Origin: Stentor coeruleus
Lineage: Eukaryota > Ciliophora > Heterotrichea > Heterotrichida > Stentoridae
Assembly: GCA_001970955.1 (NCBI GenBank)
Contig: MPUH01000059.1
Location: forward strand, 62,001 to 126,000
Reading direction: 5' to 3'
Length of the DNA: 64,000 nucleotides
Both the position numbers and the translations under genes were made by a program. The first letter of the stretch is position 1. Each line of letters starts with the position of its first letter. This document shows, piece after piece, positions 29,623 to 41,394 of this stretch. The notes below the pieces were generated by a model that had not been told where the DNA came from, searched no databases, and saw only the letters and a program-made list of their open reading frames with translations.

Positions 29623-32600
29623 ATGAATACAGAGAAAGAAGGCAATTGGCGTTCTCAAGACCTATATGGGAATGCACCTTTAATCAGTTCTCAATACGTA
29701 AAAAATAAAGTTTCTTCTACTCGTTATACCCTTTTCTCACTATTACCCAAAAACCTCTTTGAACAATTTCAAAGGTCAGCCAACATCTGGTTCTTAATAG
29801 TCTCAGTCTTCCAACTAATACCTTTTGAAATTAACCCAGTAGACTCATGGACAACTGTGGTACCTTTAGCAATCCTGATATCCTTAACCCTTTTAAAAGA
29901 TGCTTACAATGATTATTATCGAAGCAAAGAAGATAGAAAAACGAATTCATCAGACAATATATGTTGGAATGGCAACAAATTCGAGCCAGTAAAGTGTGAA
30001 AAGCTTATGGTAGGGAACATTGTTTTAATAAGCGAAGGGCAGAAATTCCCAGCTGATATTGTTGTCCTTGGGACCAAAAGTGATAGAAATTTCTTTTTAG
30101 ACACTTCTGGTGTTAGTGGGGAAACAGACTTAAGACCAAAAAAAGCTGTAAATGAAACTCATGGTTTGATACAAAGTTTAGATAAAGACTATGTTTTGAG
30201 TAAGATGGCTGGTGTGATATCTTTTGAACAGCCTAATAACGATTTTGCGAAATTTCGAGGGAAATTAAAACTAACTGGACACCCAAGGGCTATAGAATTG
30301 TTTACTCAGAATTTAGCTTATAGAGGAAGTACATTACAGGGTGTAGAATGGGTCCTTGGAGTTGTGGTCTACACCGGTCTTGAAACCAAAACATATCTCA
30401 ACATAAATTCCCCTCCAAGAAAGACCTCCAGACTCGAAAAAAAAATTAACATCTGGGTTCTATACCTTCTCCTAGCTTTATTTGTCCTAGTTATCTTCTC
30501 AGTCCTCGCTCTAAAATACTGGAGCAGATCCAATATTTCCAAAACCCCCGAGCTCCAATCATTTACCCTTTTTACAATTCTCTATAACAGTATCATTCCA
30601 ATATCAATGTTCGTAACAATGGATATGTTAAGAATCCTTCAAACTTTTTTCATAATGCGAACACATAAAAAAAGTATCGATTTCAAAACTGGTGATGTAA
30701 ATGAAAATCTTGGTCAAATCGAGTATATTTTAGCTGATAAAACAGGGACAATAACAGAACAGGAATTAAATGTTGAACTTTGTATTATTGGGACAAGTAA
30801 ATATCAGAGAGATGAGGAAGATAGGGAAAGAAGTTCTACGGTTATTGATGAAGAAAAGTCAGTTTTTAATAAAGTTTATACAGAAAGCTCATCGAAATTA
30901 TTACCTAAAGTGGATTCTAGTCGTACAGGGTATTATAGTGATAGACCTTCAGCTAGTTTTTGTAAACTTAAACAAGTGATTTTTAATGATGAAGGCTCGG
31001 CTGTGTATCAGTATGTTAAATGCATGGCTTTATGTAATAGTGTCAGTTATGATGATGGGAGGTTTATTGGGATTTCTAGTGATGAAGTTGCTTTGGTCGA
31101 AGCTGCAGCTGAACTTGGGGTCAAGTTAGTAAGCAGAAATAAGCTGTCATGTGAAATAGACTCANGTAATAGTGTCAGTTATGATGATGGGAGGTTTATT
31201 GGGATTTCTAGTGATGAAGTTGCTTTGGTAGAAGCTGCAGCTGAACTTGGGGTCAAGTTAGTAAGCAGAAATAAGCTGTCATGTGAAATAGACTCCCTCG
31301 GCACCAAAGAGCAACTGAGTATATTAGCATCATCTCCGTTCTCATCAACAATAAAAAAATCCCGAGTCTTAGTCCGATCTTCAAGCGGTATAATCCTTTA
31401 TGTCAAAGGTACTCTAGACGAAATGTTAAAAATCATCAACGAAACCGGTTCAGAAGAACTCGAGTCCCAAGAGCAATTTGTATCTCGTAAAGGTTTACGA
31501 ACAATAGTCTTGGGTTGTAAAAAAATTGATGAATCTACCGCAACAGACTTTATTTCTAAGTTAGAAAATGCAAAAAATATCCCAGTAAATGCTGAAGGAC
31601 GTATAGAAATTTTATATGAAGAATTAGAACAAGATACTTTATATTTAGGAATTGCTGGTATTGAAGATAAAGTATTACCTGAAACAATAGCAACTATAGA
31701 CATACTTCAAAAAGCAGGGATTAAAATATGGATTTTAAGTGGGGATAATGAAGGTAGTACAGTGACTACATGCCGCAAAGCGAATCTTTTTAGAAATGAT
31801 ATCCCAGTTTTATCTTTAAGTAATATGAAAACTGAAATCCATTGTGTTAAAAAACTCATGAACTATGTTAGTACATATATTTTTAATGAAGTTCCAGAAC
31901 AAAATATAATCTCACGTAATGCTAGTATGAAAAAAAACCAAGATAAAGGGTTGATTAATAGGGCTGGATCTGATGAAAGCATACAGTTGAATGAGAAAAA
32001 CGATAAACCTAATGTTGAGAATGGGAACCCAGGTCAAAACAATGCAGAAATCATGTTATCCCAACACCCACTTTTTAAGTCTATAACCAAGCCGGAGATT
32101 TCGATTTCAAGTTTTTTAAACAAAATGTTCTTCCCAAACTCAGTAAACNACGATAAACCTAATGTTGAGAATGGGAACCCAGGTCAAAACAATGCAGAAA
32201 TCATGTTATCCCAGCACCCACTTTTTAAGTCTATAACCAAGCCGGAGATTTCGATTTCAAGTTTTTTAAACAAAATGTTCTTCCCAAACTCAGTAAACTT
32301 TACTTTATCTATAGACAGACAAAGTTTTATTTTAGCTATGGAAAGTAATGATGCTCGTATGCTTCTCTGTTGCCTACTTTTCGGTGCATCATCCGTATGT
32401 TTTTATAATCTTCTACCTTTAGATAAAGCTAAAATAGTCCAACTTGTCAAAGATAATTTCGCTTTCCGTCCTGTAACTCTAGCTATTGGTGATGGTAATG
32501 GGGATATTCCTATGATCCAAGCAGCAGATGTAGGAATTGCTGTATTAGACAAAGAAATTTCTCAAGCAAGAAACTATTGTGATATCTCAATTGATCATTT

Positions 32601-35600
32601 TTCTCAATTAAAAGACTTACTTTTATTACATGGGCATTGGAATTATTCCCGTATGTCAAGATCAGTATTATTATTCATATACAAAAACGCTTTACTTACA
32701 GTTATAACATTTTATTATATATGGCAAAGTGATTTTTCAGGTGTTTCTATATTCCAAAGTTCTTTGATTGTAGGTTTTAACATCGGGTTCACATCTTTAC
32801 CAATACTCGCTTTAGGGGTTTTTGACGAAGATATGCAAGCTAAGAAGATTTTTGAATACCCAGAACTGTATTCTCAAGGTCATACACATGCTTTGTTTAA
32901 TTGGAAAAAAATCTTTTATTATTGTCTTTTGTCTATAGCAAATGGTATTATAATTCCTATTATTATAGGTTCAAATTCAATAACTGTGCTTAATTCTAAA
33001 GGTTTTTCTGAAGACCAAAGCGTTGTGGGTAGTTCGATATATATAACTTTAGTTTTTGCTGTTTTATTACAAATAGCATTAGATACTTATTGTTATAGTT
33101 GGCTTTATATACTTTCTCATATATTATCTATATGCATTTTAGTGTGCTATTTAGCTTTTATATCAAATGTACCTATAGGAAATTGGGAACTTTTAGGCTC
33201 TGGACAAGAAATTATAGCAAGTGGGACTTTATTATTAGGTATTTTTATTGTTCCTCTTATTCCTGTTGCTATACATCAAGCCTTTGTCCAATATACATCT
33301 ATATTCCACCCTGGAGTTTATGAGAAAATATCTACAGTTAAAGAAAATCAAATGTTGATTATAAACCATAATAAACTTGAACATTATGCTGGGGATTTAG
33401 CTAAGTTGTATAGAGAAACAAATTATCATAAAAGCATATTAGAAAAAGATGCTTTTGAGCTTAAAAAATCTTCTTTGCATTTTAATTCTGAATTCATTGA
33501 AGCTCAATATAAAGATTTTTATATATCAGAAAATATTAGGTTTTATAAAGTTATTTGTGTTGTGTTGTTATTGTTGTTGGTGTTATGGACGATTTTAGAA
33601 GCTTTTGTTTTTGGTGCGGATTTGTATTATAATCTTATGAGGACAGTTATGTGTATAGCTTTTGGTATTGTGATTTTTGTCCTTTTTACAGAGTTTTTTA
33701 TGGAGAATTATGTGATTCTTGTAATTAGTGTTATTGCTATTGGATTAGTTGCTAAATTTGGCACTGAAGTTGCATTTCTTAAACCAGGTGCTTTGGCTAC
33801 AGGTGTTATTCCAGCGATAACATATATACTTTTTAATGTTAATTGGCAATTGATAACATATCTTAATGGTTTTAACATGAGTTTATATGTGATTTCAATA
33901 TCAATTTATTATGCTAATGAAACAACTTTAAATTATACATTAGCAGAAAAAATCTTAACTATTTTGAGCTATTTGATTCTCAACTGCTCAATTACTCTGA
34001 CCTCTGCGATATTAGGATATTATCTTGAAAGGACTAGAAGACTTGAGTATAAACTCATTCGAATGCAAGAATTTGGTGTGGAAAAGTCCCAAAGAATCCT
34101 CAGTTTTCTTCTCCCAGCTTTCGTCAAAAAACGTGTTAAAGAAGGTATAAGGTATATTGCTGATGATCAAGGTACAGTAACTGTGATTTTTTGTGATATT
34201 GTAGACTTTGATACAATATGTGCAGAATATTCCCCAGTCGAACTTACTGTATTTTTAGATTCAGTTTTTCAGAAATTCGATCAACTCTGTTCAGCAATTG
34301 GGGTAACAAAAATCGAAACTGTTGGTAAAACTTATATGGCCTGTGCTGGTCTAAAAGATAGCGAGGCTGAATTAGAACCATCTGTTAAAGAAGTTCCGCA
34401 CGCAAGGCGTGCGGTCGAAATGGGTTTAGCAATGATTTCCTTATCCCAAACCCTAAAACTAAAAAGTGGAAGCCAACTTCAATTGAAAATCGGTATTAAT
34501 TCAGGTCAAGTAACAGCAGGAGTTGTAGGTCATCATAAGCCACAATTTTCTCTTGTTGGTGACACTGTAAACACTGCTAGTCGTATGTGTTCAACAATAG
34601 AAAAACCTAATTCTATACAAATATCAAGAGAATGTTATGATCTTTTAGAAAACACAGCAGGTTTAGAATTTGAAGAAAATACTATAGAAGCTAAAGGTAA
34701 AGGGACAATGCATACTTTTTTAGTAAAGGAATGTAAGAATGTTACAACACAAGAAAATATTATGTCAGGTTTAACGACTATATTAAATCATCAGAGTTTT
34801 AATAGGACGATTTCTGAAAATGATTCGAGGAAGAAAAAACGTGGAAGCGAATTGTTTGGTATGTTTGAATTGAATAATGCGAATCAGGTTTTTATGAGAA
34901 ATGATACTGAGATTATTGAAAAAGTTAAGTTTATTGATTTTAGCTGTGGGGAGAGTTTTAAGCAGAAGAAGTTTAGGATTGATAAGACGGTTAATGATAG
35001 GGAACTTATGTTTTTTGGTATTGTTGTGGCGTTGGTGACTTTTTCTTTGTTACTTGTGATGACGGTGATTGAGTATATAATTACTGGGCTTACGGAATTG
35101 TCGATAGTCATAGCTCGAGCAGGTATAGTCCTAATTCTTGCTCTAATAATTGCCTTACACAATCGTATTTATCTTGATCGGGCCTTTCCTATAATAACTC
35201 TTATCATATTCCTTATGATGCTCTGTGTATCTTTAATGGACCTTATTTTTAAAACCAGAAAAGAAAATGACCTTTTAGCCTTAGAAATCATGTACATAAT
35301 CCTCTTATTAAGCCATACCGGACAAATCCCTCTTTCTAAAATAACCTGGGCCTCCTTATCAATTTTTATCCCTTGGGGTATCCTCACCATCTTTACTTCA
35401 GATCCTACAGCTCATGCAGCAAATTCAGCTTTTGTCATAGTATTTGCTCTTATAAACATATCTGCAATCTATACAATAGAAACTCATCTTCGAGTTTATT
35501 TTAATCTACGAGGTATAGCTGAAAAGGAAATCAATAAAACAGATAAACTATTAAAATATATGATGCCACCACATGTATTAGAAAATATGAAACAAGATAA

Positions 35601-36302
35601 AGCAATAACAGATAAATTATTGAATGTAACACTATTATATGCAGATATTGTTGGGTTTACAGCTTGGAGTTCTAATAAAACCCCAGTTGAAGTGGTTAGT
35701 ATGCTAAGTATGATGTTTACAAAATTTGATAAGGTATGTGTAGTGCATAATGTTTATAAGGTTCATACAATTGGGGATTGCTATGTTGTTATGGGGTATA
35801 CTGAAGGTGAAGGAAGGGATATGGCGAAAGAATGTTTGAATGTGGTTGAGATGGCTAAAAGCATGATTAGAATTATACAAGAAGTGAATCGAGAAAATGA
35901 TAGTGAACTGAATATGAGGATTGGAGTCCATACTGGGGAAGTTATAGGGGGGATTACAGGGACGAATATTGTAAGGTATGATATTTATGGTCCTGACGTG
36001 CTAATTGCCAACAAAATGGAAAGCGGGGGTATGGCGGGTAAAATAAACGTTAGCGACGTAACCATGGANCGAATATTGTAAGGTATGATATTTATGGTCC
36101 TGACGTGCTAATTGCCAACAAAATGGAAAGCGGTGGTATGGCGGGTAAAATAAACGTTAGCGACGTAACCATGGGCATCCTCGAAAAATACCAACCCAGC
36201 CGTTTCACTTTCACCTTCAACAAAGAAATTTCCGCCAAAGTCATCCAACGCTCGCACAAGAGCTTTTTTATTACAGAAGACGATGCCCCAGTTCTTTTGT
36301 AA
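29623..36302 (+). CDS. P4-ATPase/guanylyl cyclase fusion
   Basis: After setting aside copies at three seams (N at 31165, 32149, 36069) the frame is continuous for about 2096 residues. The N-terminal half is a type IV P-type ATPase (lipid-flippase family) with the phosphorylation site DKTGT (Asp about 372), an SGET actuator motif in place of DGET, and GDGNGD in place of GDGxND, followed by membrane helices. The C-terminal half has two sets of membrane helices, each followed by a cyclase catalytic domain: C1 from about 34170 (FCDIVDF, ETVGKTYM, GDTVNTASRM) and C2 from about 35630 (YADIVGF, HTIGDCYVV, YDIYGPDVLIANKM). C1 has the Glu typical of guanine selectivity. This architecture is known from ciliate and apicomplexan guanylyl cyclases that make cGMP. 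Changed ATPase motifs leave flippase activity uncertain. Confidence 0.95.
31034..31295. repeat. Assembly seam: 130-bp copy with one silent difference
   Basis: Positions 31034-31163 recur at 31166-31295 around N at 31165. The copies differ at one codon (GTC versus GTA, both Val), as expected for two alleles. Confidence 0.88.
32000..32298. repeat. Assembly seam: 149-bp copy with one silent difference
   Basis: Positions 32000-32148 recur at 32150-32298 around N at 32149. One third-position difference (CAA versus CAG, both Gln) separates the copies. Confidence 0.88.
35963..36174. repeat. Assembly seam: 105-bp copy with one silent difference
   Basis: Positions 35963-36067 recur at 36070-36174 around N at 36069. 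They differ at one Gly codon (GGG versus GGT). The seam cuts the C2 cyclase domain into two apparent frames. Confidence 0.88.
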
Positions 36303-36323
36303 TAAACCTAATAACTAACTATT

Positions 36324-37697
36324 CTACTTAAGCTTTGGATAAAACCCTTTCACAAACTCAAAAAGTTTCTCTTTCGCTACTTCAAGATCCTCATTAATCA
36401 GGACATTCTTAAAAATCACCGAGTTCTTTTCAGCCAAATCCATTTCTTTAGTAGCATTTTTCAATCTATTCCTAATAACATCTTCATCATCCGTAGCTCT
36501 TCCCCTAAGTCTTTCTTCTAAAGTTTTTATATCTCTAGGTCTTATAAAAATCCTATTAAATTCTAAGCCACTTTTAATAAGTTTTAATACCCCTTGTACA
36601 TCAATATCCAATAAACATATTTTCCCATTATCATATATATTTCTAATTGCTGTTTTACTAGTCCCATAAAGGTTATTATGGACTTCACAATGTTCTATAA
36701 ATTCATCTTCATCTATTTTTCTCATAAATTCTTCTCTTGTTATATAATAATAATGTATACCATGTTGTTCTCCAGCACGAGGTAATCTTGTTGTACTTGA
36801 TATAGAAAATTCAAATATTCCAGGCCATTGATCTTTGAGAAAGTTTATAAGTGTACTTTTACCAACACCTGATGGACCTACTAATACTAAAGGGTTATTA
36901 TTACTTGGTTGTGGGTAAAATTTTTTGAAGTTTTCAGGACGGAGATATTCGTAACAACGATGGATGACATGGAGAAAATCTTTCATTGCTGTGTCGATTG
37001 TATCGTTTACTATGAAGTCTTTGAAGATTTTCGGGAACTTTTGAGCGGATTCGATTTCGGCGAGTGCTGCTCGTAGACGTACACGGAGGATATTGTCATC
37101 GTTTATACCCCTGTCACGTAAACGGTCTTCAAGCTGTTTCATGTTTTTTGGCATAATGACTATCTTATTGAATTCAAAACGTTCATTATGAAGTTTAATC
37201 GCACTTTCAACACTAATAAGCAAAAGAGAAATTTTTGAATTAGAGAAAATCTCCTGTACAGCCTGAATTTTTATACCAATAAGTTCATCTTCTTCTTGAG
37301 CCCAATATATAAATGCTCCTTCTTCAACTAATTTCATAAACTCTTCTCTACTGATAATTTCGCTTTCAAGTTTATTAAGATTAGTTGTTATAGTTGTAGG
37401 GATTTGAAATATCCCTGGATAATGACTCATAAGTTTTGTTATGAATGTTCTTCTACCAACACCATTTGGTCCAAGAATTGCTAATGGATAATAAGGCTCA
37501 GGTTTTGGGTTGAACTTAGAAAAGTATTCACGGGAAAATGCAATTAAGTCGTCTGGCTTTTCTAGAAGAACTTCAGATACAAAATCGTTTAGGAACTGTT
37601 GGAGTTCAGGATGCTTTTCTATATATTTGGAATGCTGTTCTTTGAGTTCTTCTGTACGTACAGTGATTATTGACTTCTCTTTTGAGTCAAATTCCAT
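36324..37697 (-). CDS. Double guanylate kinase, first domain degenerate
   Basis: A 457-residue protein with two guanylate-kinase domains. The second (about 260-457) is canonical: P-loop GPSGVGKST, STTRLPRAGEQHGIHYYYI (GMP-binding Arg and Tyr), EFIEHCEVHNNLYGTS, the DIDVQG strand and the RPRDIKTLEERLRGR lid. It should convert GMP to GDP with ATP. The first (about 65-255) has the same order of elements, but its P-loop is GPNGVGRRT (Lys to Arg) and the GMP-binding segment STTRxPRxGE is replaced (TTITTNLNKLE), so it should be inactive. Internal duplication followed by loss in one copy is the simplest history. The gene converges with the guanylyl cyclase gene, ends about 21 bp apart, giving a cGMP/GMP theme that is suggestive only. 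Confidence 0.93.
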   Translation of the reverse strand: MEFDSKEKSIITVRTEELKEQHSKYIEKHPELQQFLNDFVSEVLLEKPDDLIAFSREYFSKFNPKPEPYYPLAILGPNGVGRRTFITKLMSHYPGIFQIPTTITTNLNKLESEIISREEFMKLVEEGAFIYWAQEEDELIGIKIQAVQEIFSNSKISLLLISVESAIKLHNERFEFNKIVIMPKNMKQLEDRLRDRGINDDNILRVRLRAALAEIESAQKFPKIFKDFIVNDTIDTAMKDFLHVIHRCYEYLRPENFKKFYPQPSNNNPLVLVGPSGVGKSTLINFLKDQWPGIFEFSISSTTRLPRAGEQHGIHYYYITREEFMRKIDEDEFIEHCEVHNNLYGTSKTAIRNIYDNGKICLLDIDVQGVLKLIKSGLEFNRIFIRPRDIKTLEERLRGRATDDEDVIRNRLKNATKEMDLAEKNSVIFKNVLINEDLEVAKEKLFEFVKGFYPKLK

Positions 37698-38189
37698 TTT
37701 ATTTATAATTAGGTTTTTATTGGATTTTTGATATTTTAAGGTTATTAAAAGAGGAGAGGGTGAAGAAAACTAGAGATGAAGTTGGGTGTTGTTAAGGTGA
37801 GATTTTTTGTTGGGTTAAAAAGTTAAGATTTTGTGAGAGATAAAAAGTGTAGATTAGGAAGAAAGTTGAATTTTTTTTGGAGTTTTTTTGGGTTTTTTAA
37901 GAATTTATTAGCAGAGATGTGAGTTTGTTGTGAATTTTTAATTATACCATGGTTTGTCTGTAAAAAATTGCATGCACCCTAAATATTTTCATACAATATA
38001 GCATCCTTACTTCAATTTTCTCTATAAGCATCATTTAAACTAACTTAATTTATATCACTATAAAATCAACCCTGAATTTTTCTCATCTTTAGTAATCTAA
38101 AATCATCCAAATATCCACTGGTTTATAAAATAATCTTTTAAGCAATTGCATAAAAATCATAGTCTATTTTAATTCAAAACTTAAAAAAA
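37698..38189. other. AT-rich noncoding stretch
   Basis: About 490 bp. The first part (37740-37920) is purine-rich on the plus strand. No gene or RNA is seen. Confidence 0.55.
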
Positions 38190-38966
38190 TTAATCAATTC
38201 TTAATTTAATCTGAAATACAGTGCTCTGACAATATTGACAAACATGAGTAAACTCACGTAAGGTGTTGTCAGCATAACAAATGCTACAAAATAATTTTTC
38301 CCAACTAAATAAACCTTACAAAGATCCAACATAAATATTTTCTATAACTTCAGTTGTAGTATTCTGACCACACTTTTGGCAAAATGCTTTGACTGGTTCA
38401 AGTATCGAGTTTCTATTTTCTTGACTAGTAGGCTTATCACGTTTAGGGGATAAAAGATCATTTTGAGGAGGTTTTTCTGATGATGTACTTGATATAGTCA
38501 TTATTGTTGATATTCGGCCTTGAAAAGGGTTTGGCTTGCGTAAAAAACTTTTTGGGTCGATTGTTGAAGCCATAATTGAATCTTTATAATCATCATTACT
38601 ATGTTCATGAGAGCTATTTGATATAGAATCTTCATCATTTATGTTATTCTGAGTTTTTTTGATGGCAGGTACAAAAGTGTATAACTGAGGTATTTCATTG
38701 ATTATTGTAGTAGCACTTCTTTGATGTGACTGTACTTCTCTTTCTAGCCAGTTTTCACCCGAATCCGATCGAAAGTGATCTTTAATTTCAGGTGTTGAAT
38801 TGTACCTGTAAGGTGATAAAGGTCTTATATATAATTTATCCCCTTTTTTCGTCACATGAAGCTCTCCACTAGGAAACTTTGCCCTATCCCCACACAAGCT
38901 ACTAACCCGATTCAAAGGTTTTTCCCAAACCCCCAAGGTTTTTTTCTTATAGTAATCTCCATACAT
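38190..38966 (-). CDS. LITAF-like zinc-binding protein
   Basis: A 15-nt intron at 38305-38319 hides the true end; after removal the protein is about 253 residues. The first 190 residues are polar and Ser-rich. The C-terminus has two cysteine pairs, CQKCG ... FCSIC, and then a HVCQYC knuckle, in the order of a LITAF-like zinc domain (CxxC, hydrophobic stretch, CxxC...HxCxxC). The hydrophobic stretch between the pairs (VIENIYVGSFWEKLF) is shorter than in LITAF proteins, so membrane insertion is uncertain and a plain zinc ribbon is the alternative. Its start lies only 39 bp from the divergent INTS2 gene. Confidence 0.65.
38305..38319 (-). other. 15-nt intron in LITAF-like gene
   Basis: The intron reads gtaaggtttatttag. 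Removal joins VGS to FWEKLFCSICYA and supplies the second half of the zinc-binding cysteines, strong support for the splice. Confidence 0.92.
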
Positions 38967-39005
38967 AAGCTTAATTTCTATTATACCTAAAAATTCTTAT
39001 ATCAT
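38967..39005. promoter_or_regulatory. 39-bp divergent promoter region
   Basis: Only 39 bases separate the ATG codons of the LITAF-like and INTS2 genes, so both 5' UTRs and core promoters must share this stretch or overlap the genes. It is AT-rich (ttatacctaaaaattcttatatc) without a motif I can name. Confidence 0.5.
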
Positions 39006-40996
39006 ATGGAGATCGAAGCTTATATGTTATCAAGCCAACGTTCCTCACCCGAACAAGTTCTTTTCACAACATCAGACATATCCCGTCTTCTTTACAGCCA
39101 GCTACAAAATGAGTGGATCTGGCAGTACCTCCATTCCCAAGCTATAAAACTTAGCCCAAATATCCTTGTGCAAATCTTCCCTCCAGGCCACGAGCTTCTA
39201 AACAAAGTAAGGGTGCATTTTCTCAATATTCTCGATAATCATACCCATGCTTGTGAAGCTTCTTTACATCTAAAAGTCCTCATCGCCCTTATAACCCGAG
39301 ATTCTATTCGTTTTACTATAGAAAACCTTAATGAACTCTATTCAATACTAGAAAAACTTGTTAGCAAATCAAATAAAAGGCTTATTGAAATGATATTCTA
39401 TACTTTAATGATACTTCTTTCATTACATGATGATTATAGTTCTATTGTATATTTACAAAGCATATTAGGAAACATATCAATAAATGCAGAAGGTAGGAGA
39501 TTGTTATATGCTTTAGAAAGCCGTGAAGGGAAATGGAGTACAATCCTTCAGGATATGAATGAGTTTTTTGGTTTTGATATGAAAATGCCTGAAAATTTAC
39601 TTGAGAGGAGCGCGAAAATCATTATTGGCTGTAAACATGGGGAAAAAATTGATGTTGAGGAAATGGATGATAAATGCTTAGCTGCGTATATATCAAAAGG
39701 AGGGAAACAAGTATCTGTTGAAGCTTTGATTTGGTGTTTTAAGCATTCTAATGATGTGTATTTCTTGACACTTATAGAAAATGCTATTGAAAAAATACAG
39801 GTACATGTTTCTGAACATCATTTATTGGAAATACTTAATAAATGCCCACATTTGTCGTATAGGGTGTTGTTTTATGTGCTTTTGTATAATGATAAGGTCA
39901 GGCCACAAGGTTTTTCTTTTGATTTTATGTTTGAAATTGATGTGAGGAAGAGTTTGAGGCAGGCAAAAAGGCTGATATTAGAGAAACTTTTACATTTGAT
40001 TAATGAACATTTGCCGTGGTTTTTTATTTCAAGTTTGTCTGGGAACTTTGAAACTTTGGAAGTCCCTGAGTCGTTTATTTTTACATTTGTCCATTCTTTG
40101 CCTAATGTTACAGCCGAAGCTTTGTTACAATTTAAGGCTCTTTTAGCATATCAGCCTTTAAAAGTTGCTCTTAATACTTTGGATATATTAGAACCTTTAA
40201 GAACTATGGCCCCACAAGATTTACTGAATCCACTTAGGGTATTCTCATGCTTATCTTTACAATCCTTGAAAAACATCGAGTAGTTTTTATTTAGAGTTGC
40301 AACAAGTTTACTTGAAGTCCTTTTATGTGCCTGGCAACAATATATTGTTCATTATGATAATTCTTTATTATCAATGGAATATCGTAATTCATTTATTCTA
40401 ACAATGCAAAGTGCATGTGTTCAAAAACTCATTGATGTAANAATTCTTTATTATCAATGGAATATCGTAATTCATTTATTCTAACAATGCAAAGTGCATG
40501 TGTTCAAAAACTCATTGATGTAAATAATAAATAGAATCTTGGACATAATGAAGAAGTTGATAATGCAATTTGCGAATTCCTTCATAGTTATTGGATTGAA
40601 AATTTTATGCTTATTAAACTTGTACATACTCAAGGATATTCAAAAAAACTCTTATCAATAACTGTAAACAAAATTGGTAGTCTTATTTGTACCTGGGACT
40701 TTATTTTAGATCTTGTACAGAATGGAACTTCAAAACAACAACGTTTTGCTTTGCAGCTAGCTGGGCATTTATCATATAAATATCCAACTCAAAGACTTCT
40801 TGAGATACTTAGATCTTGTATTCAGTTTATAGAAGACAATTTGAACCTATTTTCTGAAGATTTATCTTTGGATTATACGCTGGATTTATATGTGAAAGCA
40901 TTCCCTACACTGAATGGTAGAGTAAAAAAACTTAAGAGGAAGTTCCCGAAGAATTTCTTCAGCTTTGATATGCATTCATTGCAATTAGTAAGATAA
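39006..40996 (+). CDS. INTS2: Integrator complex subunit 2
   Basis: With two 15-nt introns (40280-40294 and 40520-40534) and one seam copy (N at 40441) removed, the protein is about 625 residues. Its C-terminal part matches INTS2 well as I recall it: LIKLVHTQGYSKKLLSITVNKI, WDFILDLVQNGTSKQQRFALQLAGHLSYKYP and a later LYVKAFPTLNGRVKKL correspond to the animal KLVHFQGY...LLPLTV, DFIPELIAQ...QIFAIQLLSHL and FCRAFPPLYEDI. The rest is alpha-helical repeat. INTS2 is part of the shoulder/core of Integrator, the nuclear complex that cleaves snRNA and promoter-proximal transcripts. At about half the animal length (about 1200), this is a shortened version. It is divergent with the LITAF-like gene. Confidence 0.85.
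40280..40294 (+). other. 15-nt intron 1 in INTS2
   Basis: The intron reads gtagtttttatttag. It removes an in-frame TAG and joins LKNIE to VATSLLEVLLCAW. Confidence 0.92.
40359..40523. repeat. Assembly seam: 82-bp copy around N
   Basis: Positions 40359-40440 and 40442-40523 are the same, split by N at 40441, inside INTS2. Confidence 0.88.
40520..40534 (+). other. 15-nt intron 2 in INTS2
   Basis: The intron reads gtaaataataaatag. Removal joins VQKLID to NLGHNEEVDNAI. Part of the intron also appears at the end of the first seam copy. Confidence 0.9.
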
Positions 40997-41394
40997 AAAT
41001 GCGAGTTTAGTTTAGTTAGCAATTATTGTTAAGGTTTGTTAAAGGATTTTAAAATGATTTACTTCAGTAGATTTGATAAAAGTATAATACTGTCTTTTAC
41101 TTTTATGAAAATTAAATGTTTTTATAAGCAAAAATGTTTAATTTTCTAAATAATCACTTCTAATACCGTATCATATTTTTTCTTATCATCTTATAAAATA
41201 CTATCATCCATAATTTCAGTCGCCTATATTTTTTCTTAGCTTTAATAACAATTTAAAATCATATAATCATAAGCCTATATTTTTTTCTTAATTTTAATAA
41301 CAATTTAAAATAAAAATCTATTTCTTGATCACATCAAAAGCTCAAAAAAAATTTCACTCTAAGCAAAAAAAATAAAATAGCAAAACTCAAAAAA
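40997..41394. other. AT-rich noncoding stretch
   Basis: Spacer of about 400 bp with an imperfect repeat of about 45 bp (around 41222-41265 and 41272-41315, containing cctatatttttt...taataacaatttaaaat). No gene. Confidence 0.5.
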
